28,629 nt of DNA from an uncultured bacterium (GCA_937906635.1 CALCYP010000104.1:1-28629), one strand, 5' to 3'; counted from the stretch's first letter, positions 10,280 through 20,234 are shown. Program-made: numbers and translations. The notes: generated by a model from the letters alone, not told the origin.

Positions 10280-10329
10280 ATTTTTACTCAAAAAAAAGAT
10301 CAAAGTCTAACATAAAAAAAACTAAAATC

Positions 10330-10824
10330 ATGAAAAAGGACGAACTGAAAAAGATTTGCTCCGACATCTCAGAAATCATTCAACAAACAAACAATGAGAA
10401 TGTGTATGACAATGTCATTACGTTCTTCAATCTCACAAGCAGTCTCCATGACAGGCTAGATGAGATTCAAGCAATCCCTGTCGCTGCCAAAGATCCCACT
10501 TGGCTACAACGCCTGTTCAAAAGGAAATGGTCCAAGAAAATAGACCAAGACATTGCTGAACAGGAGCGCCAAAAACGCGGTCTTTGCCAAGCTATCAGCA
10601 ATGCTGGTCGCTACAAATTCGGCTACAACCGGACAAAAGAAGATGAAACCGTAACCAAAGACAATGTCTTCTTTGGGGGTATCTGCGGTTTAACTACTCT
10701 TCCTGTCACGAAATGGGAAAAGTGCAAAAACAGCGATCCTACAGTATACAATACAATAGCAAGTCAGATGACTCGCTTTGTAAAAAGCTACGAACAAGCA
10801 TTCAAACTCGTCTACTGGTTCTAA
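10330..10824 (+). CDS. Hypothetical protein, horizontally acquired
   Basis: 164 residues in the standard code; I do not recognise it. It is largely polar and probably helical, with a basic stretch around residues 65-90 (LQRLFKRKWSKKIDQ) and a Gly/Thr-rich part near 125-135. No signal peptide or membrane segment is visible. All six Gly codons are GGN, none TGA. One CGG (residue about 100, in GYNRTKED) and several CGC codons are used. Codons end in C far more often than in neighbours, so the gene probably came from a standard-code donor. It has its own consensus promoter and terminator and is flanked by code-25 genes. Confidence 0.7.
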   Translation: MKKDELKKICSDISEIIQQTNNENVYDNVITFFNLTSSLHDRLDEIQAIPVAAKDPTWLQRLFKRKWSKKIDQDIAEQERQKRGLCQAISNAGRYKFGYNRTKEDETVTKDNVFFGGICGLTTLPVTKWEKCKNSDPTVYNTIASQMTRFVKSYEQAFKLVYWF

Positions 10825-10831
10825 AACCAAC

Positions 10832-10866
10832 AAAATGCGAATATAATTTCTATTCGCATTTTTTTA
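10832..10866 (+). terminator. Rho-independent terminator after the gene at 10330
   Basis: AAAATGCGAATA (10832-10843) pairs with TATTCGCATTTT (10851-10862), followed by more T residues. Confidence 0.85.
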
Positions 10867-10947
10867 TAAAAAAAGTACCAAAAAATTTGCATTTAAAAAT
10901 TTTTTGATTAAAATTAAGTATGTATTTACATATTATAAAAAAATAAA

Positions 10948-11514
10948 ATGCCAGAAGAAAACAAAAATCCTTATGATTTAGTCGACAAAAGCGACCAAGA
11001 AAAAAACAATAATAATCCACAAAAAGAATCCTGAGTTTTTTTAAAAAAATTAATAAAAGGTATTGCTAAATTAGCTTGATTACCAGATCCAGAAACTTGA
11101 AAATCAGCAAAAGATAGTTTAGGCTCAAATACAAGCAATACAGTGAATGAGAGCAATACAAACACTACACTTGAACAAGATGTAGCCACACAGGAAGAAC
11201 AAAAAAAACAAGAAGAAAAGAAAAAATTTAATTTTGATAGTATTATGGCATGAGTAAGCTGAGTGATGGATAAAATTGAAAAAAAGGTTGAAGAAAAAAC
11301 TGGAATAGATTTTGATGCTCCTTTGAAAAAAAGAGAAGAAAACTTAAACAAAGAAAATGAAAATAATAATTGAGAAAATGAATCTCAAACACCTTTAGAA
11401 ACAACAAAAACTGAAGAACAAACAGTAACCCAAACTACGACAAGTACAACAGTAAACGAATCAGCTCCGGAAAATGAAATTGAAAAAAATAATGAAGAAT
11501 ACTTAAAATCATAA
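10948..11514 (+). CDS. Low-complexity acidic/Asn-rich hypothetical protein
   Basis: 188 residues with TGA as Gly. An N-terminal part (about 30-55) has a moderately hydrophobic helix with GVFLKKLIKGIAKLAGLP. The middle is Asn/Thr/Glu/Gln-rich with KKQEEKKKF, then a helix containing SGVMDKIEKKVEEKTGIDFD. The C-terminal 60 residues are Thr/Glu/Asn-rich and probably disordered. I recognise no family. Use of TGA glycine shows it is native. It ends just before a symmetric terminator. Confidence 0.6.
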
Positions 11515-11527
11515 AATGATTTGGCAT

Positions 11528-11567
11528 AAAAAAATTAGTAGGACAAATTCTCACCTACTAATTTTCT
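11528..11567. terminator. Bidirectional terminator
   Basis: AAAATTAGTAGG (11531-11542) pairs with CCTACTAATTTT (11554-11565), with A- and T-runs outside. It can end the plus-strand gene at 10948-11514 and, read the other way, groEL. Confidence 0.75.
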
Positions 11568-11596
11568 TTATTTTTAATTATTTTAACACAAAACAA

Positions 11597-11650
11597 GTGA
11601 CTATCGACTGTCGACAAACGACTTAAAATTTTGCAAAGCAAAATTTTAAT
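11597..11650. repeat. Intergenic repeat unit (GACTATCGACTGTCG family) and hairpin
   Basis: The core GACTATCGACTGTCG at 11599-11613 recurs exactly at 22388-22402, and a related unit lies at 13737-13806. A perfect hairpin, TAAAATTTTGC-AAA-GCAAAATTTTA (11624-11648), follows and overlaps the groEL stop codon. Confidence 0.65.
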
Positions 11651-13280
11651 ACATTCCCATTCATCACATATCTGGAGCTCAATGATCATGATGATCTTCT
11701 GGTTTTGGATTATCTACGATTACAGCGTCTGTAGTCAAAAACATAGCAGCAGTACTTACAGCATTTTCCAATGCTACTCTGATAACTTTTGCTGGATCGA
11801 TGATTCAAGCTTTTACCAAATCTTTGAAATCTCATGTACTTGCATCAAATCATACATTTAAATCTTTGTCTGCTTTTACTTGTTCTACTATTCGATCTCA
11901 TTTGTATCCAGCATTGTTTGAGATTTGGATTACTGGATACTGGATAGCGTCTCTAACTATATCTACAGCAATATTTTCATCTTCGTCTTCAAGCTCAAAA
12001 TTTTCTAATCATTTTGAAATTTTCAAAAGTGCTGTTCATCATCAAGCGACTATTCATTCTTCGATAGCGGCTCTAGTAGCATTTAGAGCATCCTCTATCT
12101 TGTATTTCTTGTTTTTCATCTCCATTTCCGTAGCAGCTCAAACTTTGATTACAGCTACTCATCCGACTAATTTTGCCAATCTTTCAGTCAATTTTTCTCT
12201 ATCATAATCAGATTTTGTCGTTTCAATTTGAGATCTAATTAAGTCAGCTCTATCATTGATTACATCTGGATTTCATTTTCCATCAACGATAATTGTATTG
12301 TCTTTTGAGCAAATTACTTTATCAGCTCTTCCAAGCAATTCTATCGTTGCATCTTCCAATTTATATCCCAATTCTGGAGTAATCAAAGTTGCTCAAGTCA
12401 CAGCCGAAATATCCAACAACATTTCTTTTTTCCTATCTCCAAATCATGGAGCCTTGATTGCTACCACATTTAGCACTCACCTCATTTTGTTCAAAACTAA
12501 CGAAGCCAAAGCTTCTCACTCTACATCATCTGCTATAATCACGATGTCTTTCTTTCCTGTAGCAGCGACAGACTCCAAAACATTCATGATATCTTTCATA
12601 GAATTAACTTTTTGATCTGTAAGCAAAATATATGGTTTATCTATCACAGCTTCCATTCTCTGTGTATCTGTGACAAAATATGGAGAAGTATATCATTGAT
12701 CAAATTGCATTCATGTCTTTACTTCTTTTGTAAGTCCAATTGAATTTCACTCTTCTACCGTGATAGTTCCATCATTTCAAATTTCTTCCATCACATCAGC
12801 AATCAAACTTCAAACTTCTTCATCTTGTGCAGAAATCGTAGCAACTTGTTTGATTTCTTCTTTATTTTTGATTGGTTTGGCTTGTGTTTGCAAATCTGAG
12901 ACAACTTTATCAATAGTCTTGTGTAGTCATCTACCAAGAGCAAATGGATTTACTCCAGATCTGATAAATCTAAGTCATTCTTTTGACATAGCATGAGCCA
13001 ATACTACCGTAGTAGTAGTACCATCTCCAGCTTCTTTATTGGTTTTTTCTGCAGCTTCTTTGATCATACTAGCTCAGACATTGTTCATTTTGTCTTCAAG
13101 CTCAATTTCTTTCGCTACTGTGACTCAGTCATTTGTCACTGTAGGAGCTCAGAAACTCTTTTCTAAAATTACATTTCTTCCTTTTGGTCACATAGTAACC
13201 TTCACAGCATCTGCAACTGTTTCCATACCTTGAAACATCAATTTACGTGCATCATCACTATAATGTATTGTCTTTGACAT
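11646..13280 (-). CDS. groEL: Chaperonin GroEL (60 kDa)
   Basis: 544 residues with TGA as Gly, the normal length. It forms the double-ring ATP-driven folding chamber with GroES. Visible are the N-terminal SKTIHYSDDARKLMFQGM, the VTMGPKGRNVILEKSFGAPT block, the ATP-binding GDGTTTT, the AGYKGDW region and AGIIDPAKVIRVALENA. The tail runs PEDHHDHGAPDMGGMGMY, a His-containing variant of the usual Gly-Gly-Met tail, with three of its four Gly codons being TGA. One CGA lies at the position after GYKGD, where neither Arg nor Trp is typical. It follows groES with a 145-base hairpin spacer. Confidence 0.97.
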
Positions 13281-13307
13281 GGTTAAAAATTTTATGAAAT
13301 AAAATTT

Positions 13308-13427
13308 TTTAGCTAATAGTCGTTAGCTGATGGCTAATAGCAAAGGAATTCTTCATTTATTTCCATATACAGAGCTATCAGCCATTTGCCACTAGCCATT
13401 AGCTAAAATTTCGCTTTGCGAAATTTT
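13308..13427. repeat. Large inverted repeat between groES and groEL
   Basis: A TTTTAGCTAATAG...GCTAATAGC arm (about 13308-13341) faces an imperfect inverted copy, GCTATCAGCC...TTAGCTAAAA (about 13374-13409). This forms a long hairpin with a loop of about 30 bases. A second hairpin, AAATTTCGC-TTT-GCGAAATTT (about 13407-13426), follows and runs into the groES stop. The same words recur at 16949-16974. The hairpins lie inside the groES-groEL transcript and could adjust the amount of GroEL relative to GroES. Confidence 0.65.
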
Positions 13428-13704
13428 ATTCTTTAGCTAAAATAGAATTGTGTTTGATAATTAAGTACTTTTTTCATTCAAATTCTACTTCATCAGGAGA
13501 ATAAGTGGAAAAATAAACAATATCACCTTCAGATACATCCATAGATGACCTTTGTCCATTTTCCAAGATAAGTCACTGTCATACAGCGATGACCTTACCT
13601 TTGTTTGGCTTTTCTTTGGAGTCTGGGAGAATGATACCAGATTTTGTAGTACTTTCTTGTTCTATAGGTTCTACCAATACATGATCTTCAATAGGTTTCA
13701 GCAT
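13426..13704 (-). CDS. groES: Co-chaperonin GroES (10 kDa)
   Basis: 92 residues with TGA as Gly, the usual length. It caps GroEL rings. MLKPIEDHVLVEPIEQESTT, the mobile loop TKSGIILPDS and the GKVIAVGQG and DIVYFSTYSPDEVEFEGKKY strands are all present. It is upstream of groEL on the same strand, as in most bacteria. No CIRCE operator was found upstream. The 5' leader of about 145 bases instead contains an inverted-repeat element. Confidence 0.95.
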
Positions 13705-13736
13705 TATTATAAATTTTAAAAAATAAAATTTTTTAG

Positions 13737-13832
13737 TCGTCAGTCATCTGTCTTTAGTCTACAGCTATCAAAATTTGCTGTCGACCGTTGACGGCAGACT
13801 GTCGACTATTTGGTGACAATATCACCAAATCA
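13737..13832. repeat. Intergenic repeat in the groES leader
   Basis: AGTCGTCAGTCATCTG...GACGGCAGACTGTCGAC belongs to the same word family as 11597-11624 and 22330-22405. It is followed by the hairpin ATTTGGTGA-CAATA-TCACCAAAT (13808-13830). It lies between the groES promoter and the start codon, so it is transcribed as leader RNA. Confidence 0.55.
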
Positions 13833-13849
13833 ACTTACGTGCTATTTTT

Positions 13850-13877
13850 GTTATAATCATAATTTTCGATATTTCAA
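13850..13877 (-). promoter_or_regulatory. Probable groES-groEL promoter
   Basis: Read on the minus strand: TTGAAA (13877-13872), a 16-base spacer, TATAAC (13855-13850). It would give a leader of about 140 bases before groES. Confidence 0.55.
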
Positions 13878-13930
13878 GAGAATATTTTATTTTCTCACAC
13901 AAACATATTGTATCACAAAAACACAAAAAT

Positions 13931-13938
13931 GGGGGGGG
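13931..13938. repeat. Homopolymer G8 tract
   Basis: Eight G in a row in a strongly AT-rich spacer between the divergent groES and 14028 promoters. It lies upstream of the 14028 promoter and is not inside any gene I accept. Confidence 0.8.
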
Positions 13939-13962
13939 AGACAACTATATTTTTCAAAATTT

Positions 13963-13991
13963 TTGCAAAAATAAGATTTTTTGGATATAAT
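13963..13991 (+). promoter_or_regulatory. Probable promoter of the gene at 14028
   Basis: TTGCAA (13963-13968), a 17-base spacer, TATAAT (13986-13991), about 36 bases before the ATG. Confidence 0.55.
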
Positions 13992-14027
13992 AAACATATA
14001 AAAATTTATTTTCGACAAAAAGCAAAA

Positions 14028-14318
14028 ATGGATAAAAAACAATATTTAGTAAAAATACTTACTCAGCTTGAACCAATACGGAATTTGGCAAAGTGATTGA
14101 AAATTCTTGTCGAACAATGACATTTAGATGATAATATGCTTGATGTCATCACTCAAGCTGTAGAGTGAGCTATTCATACAACAAAAGAACAATTAGCAAA
14201 AGAAAAATTGCAAAAAGGACTAAATGCTTTACAAAAATTGAAACAGCTTGAAGCTGAAAGTAGAGCAAAAGATGAACAAGATCTGGCAGAATTAGATAAA
14301 ATGTTGGAAGAAATATAA
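14028..14318 (+). CDS. Small helical hypothetical protein
   Basis: 96 residues with TGA as Gly; not recognised. The N-terminal half reads LEPIWNLAKGLKILVEQGHL (CGG at residue 15 taken as Trp) followed by LDVITQAVEGAI. The second half is a Lys/Glu/Leu-rich coiled-coil-like helix (about 50-96). It lies 23 bases before the large gene at 14342 on the same strand, so the two are probably co-transcribed and may act together. Confidence 0.7.
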
Positions 14319-14341
14319 TTTTTAGTTTTTAATGTATTCAA

Positions 14342-16879
14342 ATGGTAGAAAGTCAAAGAAGTCCACAAGAGACAGCCGAACTTACTGTACAAACACAACA
14401 AGAAAAAATATCACAAGCAATTGAGGATATAAAAATAGAAAGTAATAAAAACTTTAACAACATAAATGAACTGATTAATCAAAAATTTTTCGACAACATC
14501 GGACAAAAACAAGCAGAAAGAATAATCAACATCATAGATGACTTATTTAAACAATGATGATATAATAAAGACCTCAAAGACCTTAGAGAATTTTTAGAGC
14601 CTAAAGCTGCAAAAACAATATCTTCTTTTGGACAAAGTAATGAATATATTCCTGACACAAAAATAGTGTTAGATTTAAACGGAAAATCACAACTACAAAT
14701 TATAAACGCACAAATTTCAACACTTGAATCCAGTTTATGAAACAATAAAAAATTAAAAGACATAATTACTGAACTAAAAAACATCACAAATAATCTTAAT
14801 GAAAGAAACAAAGGGCAATTAGTAACGTTTCTGACTGATAATTGAATATCTGGAATTAGTGAAAACACTTGAAATACAGAGTTATTGCAATGAGTTAATC
14901 TATTTTTGAGAAACATTAATAAACACTTAACAGATATAGATGAGAGTAATAACATCCTAAATGAACGTAATGAAAATGCCAATAGATTTAACGAATTTTT
15001 ACAAACTATAAATGGATGAGAACGAAAAAATTTAGATAAATTTAACAACAAAGAAGATTTACAAAGACTACAAACATTTATAGAACAAAATCCGGGAAAT
15101 AAAGACATAATGAGGGTTTATCTCAACATGAAGGGAATACAAATCAAAGAACAAAATAACACACATCACCAAGATAGAAAAGTTTTTGAAAATATTTTAA
15201 ATATACTAGAAAACGAATATTGAGAAAATGGAAAACAGCATAAAGAATTCCAACAATATATTTTAGACGTGAAATTCGACACTCGAAAGATTAAAGAGGA
15301 CAATAAATGACTAATGAACTTGTGTACAAACTGACTTAAATTAAATCGAAATTGAAACAACATAAATAAGGGTACACCAAATATACAAAATTTTTGTAAA
15401 TCACGATGATTTAATGTTGACCAATTTATAAAAAAATTCAATGGAATAAACCAAAAAAGAATCGATAACAACGTACAACAACTCAAAGATTTTAATATTC
15501 TAAGTGTTATTTCTGAAGGAGAACTAAAAAAATTTACTATTGAAGAAATTACAGAAGGAAACGTAACGAAGCCCCAATTAAAGTACGATAATACTGTTTT
15601 GTCCGCTGATTGAACCAATTTACTTTCTACTCTCTGATTAGAAGATAAAGCAAAAGAGCAACCAAAAACAGACCCATGAAAGACAAACTTCGTAAATGAA
15701 AACGAACTTACTCAATTAATTAATAGTAGTTCTGATATACAAACAGCTCGGTATGAAAAAATATTCAACAAAGTCAAAGAAGACCAACAAACAGAAACTC
15801 CAGAGACTCCAGACCAGCATACTGATAACATACCTGAAGAATTAAAAGAATTAAATGCTAATGATATAAAAAACATACGAAAATATGTGGACGCCAACAA
15901 GGTTGCAACATTCTTTAACAAAGCCATTAAAACAGAAAATCTAAGTGATGATCAAAAAGAGATGTTACTCCTTGCACAAAAATGATTAGTAACCAAACAA
16001 TGAGAAAATGATGAGATAAAAGAACTCCAAAGTAAACTTTGATTCCTTGAAAATGCTATCGATTGAAAATTTGGAATAAAGACATTCAATGCATTAAAAG
16101 AAAAATTTGGATGAACAATAGGGCAACCAATAGAACAAACAAATTGACATAAAATTAATAAAAACGGATCTATATTGAAAGAAGTGACAATAACAGCAAA
16201 TAGTATAGAAACAGAACAAAATAATTTGATTAAAAATTTTTCATTAAGAGAAAAAAATTTAGATGATAAAAAAATGAACTATTTCGGAATAAATAAAAAC
16301 ACAAAAATATTTAGTAGAGCTTCATATACATGAATATATTATTTCGATAACGACAATATGTTACATTATATACCAGATTTATCACAACAAAACGCTAATC
16401 ATAAAAGCGACAAAATCGCTCTTTGAATGGTCTACGGATACAAAAACGACCGCTGGACATATGAGAATCCGAGAAACACTGCAAACTATGCTGATTTTTT
16501 AAAAAAAGGAATTGACGCAAATATGGCTACATTTGTTAATTTAAAATGGGATTCATGAGCAAACACATTTTGTATACAATTAACAGAAAATAAAGACAAG
16601 AAGGAACCAAACTGAATAGTTTTAACACAAGAAATACTAAAAATGTTCGACAATCCTAATGATGTTTTAAAGTGTGCATATGGAAAACTAAGACATAATA
16701 ATGACATATATTGTTCTAATAATGAAATGTATTGGAATAATACAGAATTTGTATGTTATTACCCAAATAATGATAGGTATAAATCTTTTTTTAAACCAAG
16801 CAAGATACCTAGTAATACAGAAGCTATTACAAATTATTTCAACGATACAAAAAAGAAAGATTTAAAAACATATTGATAA
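14342..16879 (+). CDS. Large coiled-coil protein with a peptidoglycan-binding-like motif
   Basis: 845 residues with TGA as Gly. The first 400 or so residues are helical, Asn/Gln/Glu/Lys-rich and coiled-coil-like. A Thr/Pro/Glu stretch (ETPETPDQHT) lies near residue 490. At about 560-590 there is ELQSKLGFLENAIDGKFGIK, continuing TFNAL, which fits the PG_binding_1 pattern (LQ...DG.fG..T..Al) seen in cell-wall-binding proteins. The remaining 250 residues are mixed, with aromatic-rich parts, and match nothing I know. No N-terminal signal peptide or membrane segment is seen, so a wall role would need an unusual export route. Stop is TAA at 16877; a TGA just before it is read as Gly. Function not assigned. 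Confidence 0.75.
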
Positions 16880-16939
16880 ATAATCAACATCAAATGATAG
16901 CTACAAAATCAACATATAATAGTATAGGAAATTACATAC

Positions 16940-16980
16940 ATATTCCATCGCTATCAGCCATCAGCTATTAGCTAATACTT
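16940..16980. repeat. Intergenic repeat (TAGCTGATGGCTGATAGC family)
   Basis: CGCTATCAGCCATCAGCTATTAGCTA at 16949-16974 shares GCTATCAGCCAT and ATTAGCTA with the groES-groEL spacer. The rest of 16880-17053 is AT-rich and must carry the secD promoter, which I cannot place. Confidence 0.6.
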
Positions 16981-17053
16981 TCTCTTGCTTTTTTTTACTA
17001 AAAATATACATATTTCTCTGTACATTTTTTATTTTTTTTATTTTTATTGAGAA

Positions 17054-19267
17054 ATGGAAAGAAAGTGGAATAAAAAGATGACTTATGGTTTAATTATCAT
17101 AATTTCTCTTATTTTAATTTTTTTCGTAGGACGATCATTTAATCAAGAAAAAAAGAAGACACAATTTATTTTTACTACACATTGACTACAGTATTTCAAA
17201 AAATGACTTGATGTCAGTGGATGAACAAAATTAGTTTATAAAATTTCATATGATAAATATGAAGAAGTCTATGAAGGAACAGAGTTAGAATCAATAAAAA
17301 AAACTATCGAAAATATAGTTTTGAAAAATATTGATAATAGAATTTCTAGTTTGTGAGTCAGTGATTACAATTCCTATACAGAAATTATGGATGGAAAGCA
17401 CTATATTGTAGTAGAAATTTGATGAGTCTCTGATTTGGATCAAGCAAAAGAAATCATCGGAAAGACAGTAGAATTAGAGTTTAGATTACCAAATACTGTA
17501 GAACCTACAGCTGAGACTATCGCTGAAAGATCAAATATGGCTATAGCACTCAGAGACGATATCTTATTAGCAGACTGAAGTATGGAAAAATTAGCTTCAA
17601 ATAGATGAAGTGAATGAATTATATATGAACATTTGACATGAGTTTCAGCATGAGATATGCCAAACATAATTCAAAATCATCCAGAATTATTACAGACAAA
17701 TATTTGAGAAATTTCTCCTATCACTGAATGATTATTTTATACAGTATCATACCAAAATCAGAGTGGTTTAATTCAGCAACAAGATTATTCTGGATTTACA
17801 TTTATCCGCGTAAATGACAGACAAGAAATCTCTATCGAAAATGCTACAGCAAACGACATAATAAATGTGATCACAGAAATGTGAAATGAATATGAAAATA
17901 ATATAGTAAAAGAATCTAATCACGAAGCATGAGAGTATTGATTTGAAAATTGAAATCTGATTTACAATCTATGAGATGCTGTAGATTCCGATAACGAACT
18001 TTCAAATGTAAAAATAGTCCAAGTAGATACAGAAGCCACTACTATTTGAGCCGACGAAGAGACAACAAATCAAATTAATGAAGAAAACGAAAAAAGAATT
18101 AATGCTGTAAAAGACACTATCAAAGATTCCGATGAATTTGACTCTGAATATGCTACATTAATAGCCGACAATCGAGCAAGTAACGAAGATATTTTAGCTA
18201 GTATACCAGATTTTGATGCTACAAAGATATGAGAAGTCCAGACAATTTCAAATTTAGGATCTACTTATGTAATATATATCACAGAATGAAAAGCAAAATG
18301 AGAGCACCTATACAACGAAGTAATTGTAAAAGATGTAGATGAAGAAAAATTTCAAGAAGCTTTGAAATCGAAGGTTGTTTATGATATCGAGTTTGTATTT
18401 GTACAAGATAGAGTTGAACGAATGACAGCCAAAACCAGCAAATGAGACATATTAAATGGAGCTTATTTCAAATATGCCGCTGTGAGTCAATGACAGATGT
18501 GAGAACCTGTCGTTGCTATCAATTTCGATGACAAAGGTAAAGAGGTTTTCTGTGATATCACAGCAGAAAATATATGAACACAAATGGCTATTTTTGTTTG
18601 ATGAGAGCTAATGACAAACCCTGTAATTCAGTCAAAAATTTGTGGATGAACTGCTCAAATTGATGGATCATTTACGAATGCAACAGCAAAAGAATTAGTA
18701 GACAATCTAAATAATTGAGCTATGCCAGCTGCTTTAGTATTGATGCAAGAAGACAAAGTCAGTCCTACTCTCGGAGAAAGAGCATTACAATGAGCGTTAA
18801 TAGCTGCTTTGGTATGAACATTTGCTATATTTTTATATATCCGGACACTATACTGAAGAAAAAAATGATTCATAACATTATTGGTATTGCTGTCTTTCAT
18901 AGCAATATTGGCTTGAATCATGAAATTAATAAATTATGCATTATCATTGTCATGAATCGCAGCAGTAATATTATCTATATGAATGGCAGTAGATTCAAAT
19001 ATCTTGATTTACGAGAGAATGAAAGAGGAAATTAAAAATTGAAGGAGTAATCAATCTGCTATCGATGTAGCTTATGATAGGAGCCGACCTGCAATTAGAG
19101 ATGGAAATGTCTCTACAATATTAATTGCCATATTGTTGTGGGCTATATGATCAAACATGTTTAAATGATTCTGATTTATGTTAGTAATAACCACATTGAT
19201 GACATTATTTATAAATGTACCTATCACAAAAATATTACTAAAATTATTCTACAAAAACGAAAAATAA
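17054..19267 (+). CDS. secD: Protein translocase subunit SecD
   Basis: 737 residues with TGA as Gly. SecD helps the Sec channel pull exported proteins across the membrane. One N-terminal membrane segment (about residues 8-25) is followed by the GLDVSGGTKLVYKI block. A long extracytoplasmic part comes next, with an Asp/Glu/Asn-rich insertion about 290-370. Then DDKGKEVFCDIT and ICGGTAQIDGSFT lead to the C-terminal membrane segments. The AVDSNILIYERMKEE motif sits between membrane helices, and DRSWPAIRDGNVST follows. The Trp there is CGA, matching Trp in relatives. No secF follows; a terminator and a small membrane-protein gene come next. Confidence 0.92.
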
Positions 19268-19283
19268 TCATATTGAAAATAAC

Positions 19284-19318
19284 GAAAAAACCTTGAAATC
19301 AAATCAAGGTTTTTTTAT
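19284..19318 (+). terminator. Rho-independent terminator after secD
   Basis: AAAAAACCTTGA (19285-19296) pairs with TCAAGGTTTTTT (19304-19315) around a 7-base loop, with further T. Confidence 0.88.
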
Positions 19319-19348
19319 AATAAAAATATTTACAATAAAGATAAAATA

Positions 19349-19744
19349 ATGAAAAAAATAGCAATCTCTATATTGTATATTCTATCCATGATAAATATCA
19401 CATTAGCAGACACGTTCCAAGACCCATATAATGAATATATTTCAGGATTTAATTTACCTGGAACAACTAACTACAATTTTAATTGATGAAACGACCTGAT
19501 AATAATGGCAAAAGAAATTTTAACAAGAGCCCTTGAATATTTACCAATGCTCGTGTTAATTGTCCTACTTTTAGCCTGCATTAAAATAATCTTTGATTGA
19601 GATGGAAAAGCTTGATTTAAAAGAATCAAATACATATTAATTTGAGTATGATTAATGATATTATCTATATATGTGATAAACATACTATCCTCTATTTTTT
19701 TCTGACATCCTGTACTAAATATAAATTTTCATAGATGGTATTAA
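19349..19744 (+). CDS. Small secreted/membrane protein with two helices, pilin-like architecture
   Basis: 131 residues with TGA as Gly. A typical N-terminal signal peptide (about 1-20, ending ITLADT) is followed by a short polar region. Two membrane segments come next, about residues 65-80 (LPMLVLIVLLLACIKIIF) and about 96-116, separated by a short Gly/Lys loop. A signal peptide plus two helices is the layout of VirB2/TrbC-type conjugative pilins and of related small CPR proteins, but no sequence motif proves this. It follows the secD terminator and precedes the tRNA-derived repeat region; no other secretion or pilus genes are in the window. Confidence 0.65.
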
Positions 19745-19820
19745 TGCTAACAATTTTAACAAAAAAATACCAATTGACTGATATTTCATTGAATTGAGCC
19801 AATCCCGCAATATTGATGGA

Positions 19821-19888
19821 GAACCCTCGACTCCCGCAGAATTGCGGGGCTCTACCTCCGCTGAAGCGGAGCGCAGCAACTGAGCTAT
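19821..19888 (-). repeat. tRNA-derived repeat, copy 1 (pseudo-tRNA)
   Basis: Read on the minus strand it contains a tRNA D-arm (TAGCTCAGTTG...GTAGAGC) with an extra GC-rich hairpin of about 21 bases spliced into the D-loop. A modified anticodon arm (CCCGCAATTCTGCGGG) and a T-arm half (TCGAGGGTTC) follow. Acceptor pairing is not evident and base 33 is not T, so it is unlikely to be a working tRNA. It shares its layout with copy 2 at 20263-20340. Its first bases overlap the GIY-YIG stop codon. Confidence 0.65.
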
Positions 19889-20109
19889 ATGTATCTTTCA
19901 ATATGTCATGATCTTTTTATTTCCCTTTCCAATGAAATTGCTTGTGTTTTACTTTCACATTCTATGAATTTTACCAACTCTCGTTCTCATATTTCTCTTG
20001 TTGCTTTTGTTGTTCATTTCTTATGTTCTCTCAACCTTTTTTCTAGGTCGCCTGTGTATCCAACATAATACCTTTTTCATTTCAGTATATATACTCATCG
20101 TTTTTTCAT
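19885..20109 (-). CDS. Small GIY-YIG domain nuclease (UPF0213/YhbQ-like)
   Basis: 74 residues with TGA as Gly and CGA as Trp. The GIY-YIG core reads WGVYILKGKRYYVGYTGDLE, then KRLREHKKG, TKATREIGEWELV and LEREIK. In relatives the segment before LV is usually PWELV; here the Trp codon is CGA, one of the clearest signs of the recoding. Single-domain GIY-YIG proteins may nick or cut DNA; their biological role is poorly known. The ORF is too short to show when TGA is read as stop. It ends (TAG) inside the D-arm of the tRNA-derived repeat at 19821-19888 and starts 53 bases from tRNA-Lys, which suggests a mobile or tRNA-associated element. Confidence 0.85.
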
Positions 20110-20161
20110 TGTTCCTTTCTTTAAAATAAAAAATACCAATCTCTGGTATTCTATTTCAAAT

Positions 20162-20234
20162 TGGGCCAAGAGGGATTCGAACCCTCGACCACTGCCTTAA
20201 AAGGGCATTGCTCTACCAACTGAGCTATTGGCCC
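20162..20234 (-). tRNA. tRNA-Lys (anticodon TTT)
   Basis: A complete cloverleaf of 73 bases on the minus strand. The acceptor GGGCCAA pairs with TTGGCCC, followed by discriminator A. The D-arm is GCTC...GAGC. The anticodon arm is TGCC-CTTTTAA-GGCA with anticodon TTT, and the T-arm is GAGGG-TTCGAAT-CCCTC. CCA is not encoded. The intact gene sits between two tRNA-derived repeats. Confidence 0.95.

Noticed and set aside
11800..13233. Plus-strand ORFs of 64-135 codons.
   Set aside because: They are antisense shadows of groEL, which has the conserved protein sequence.
13705..13860. CIRCE operator for groESL.
   Set aside because: The TTAGCACTC-N9-GAGTGCTAA pattern is absent; the inverted repeat present belongs to the general intergenic family.
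13908..14096. ORF starting upstream of the G8 tract.
   Set aside because: It depends on the homopolymer and overlaps the promoter; the real gene starts in frame at 14028 and extends through TGA codons.
14479..15927. Minus-strand ORFs up to 209 codons.
   Set aside because: They lie antisense to the 845-residue plus-strand gene, are Phe/Ser/Leu-rich as reverse shadows are, and match nothing.
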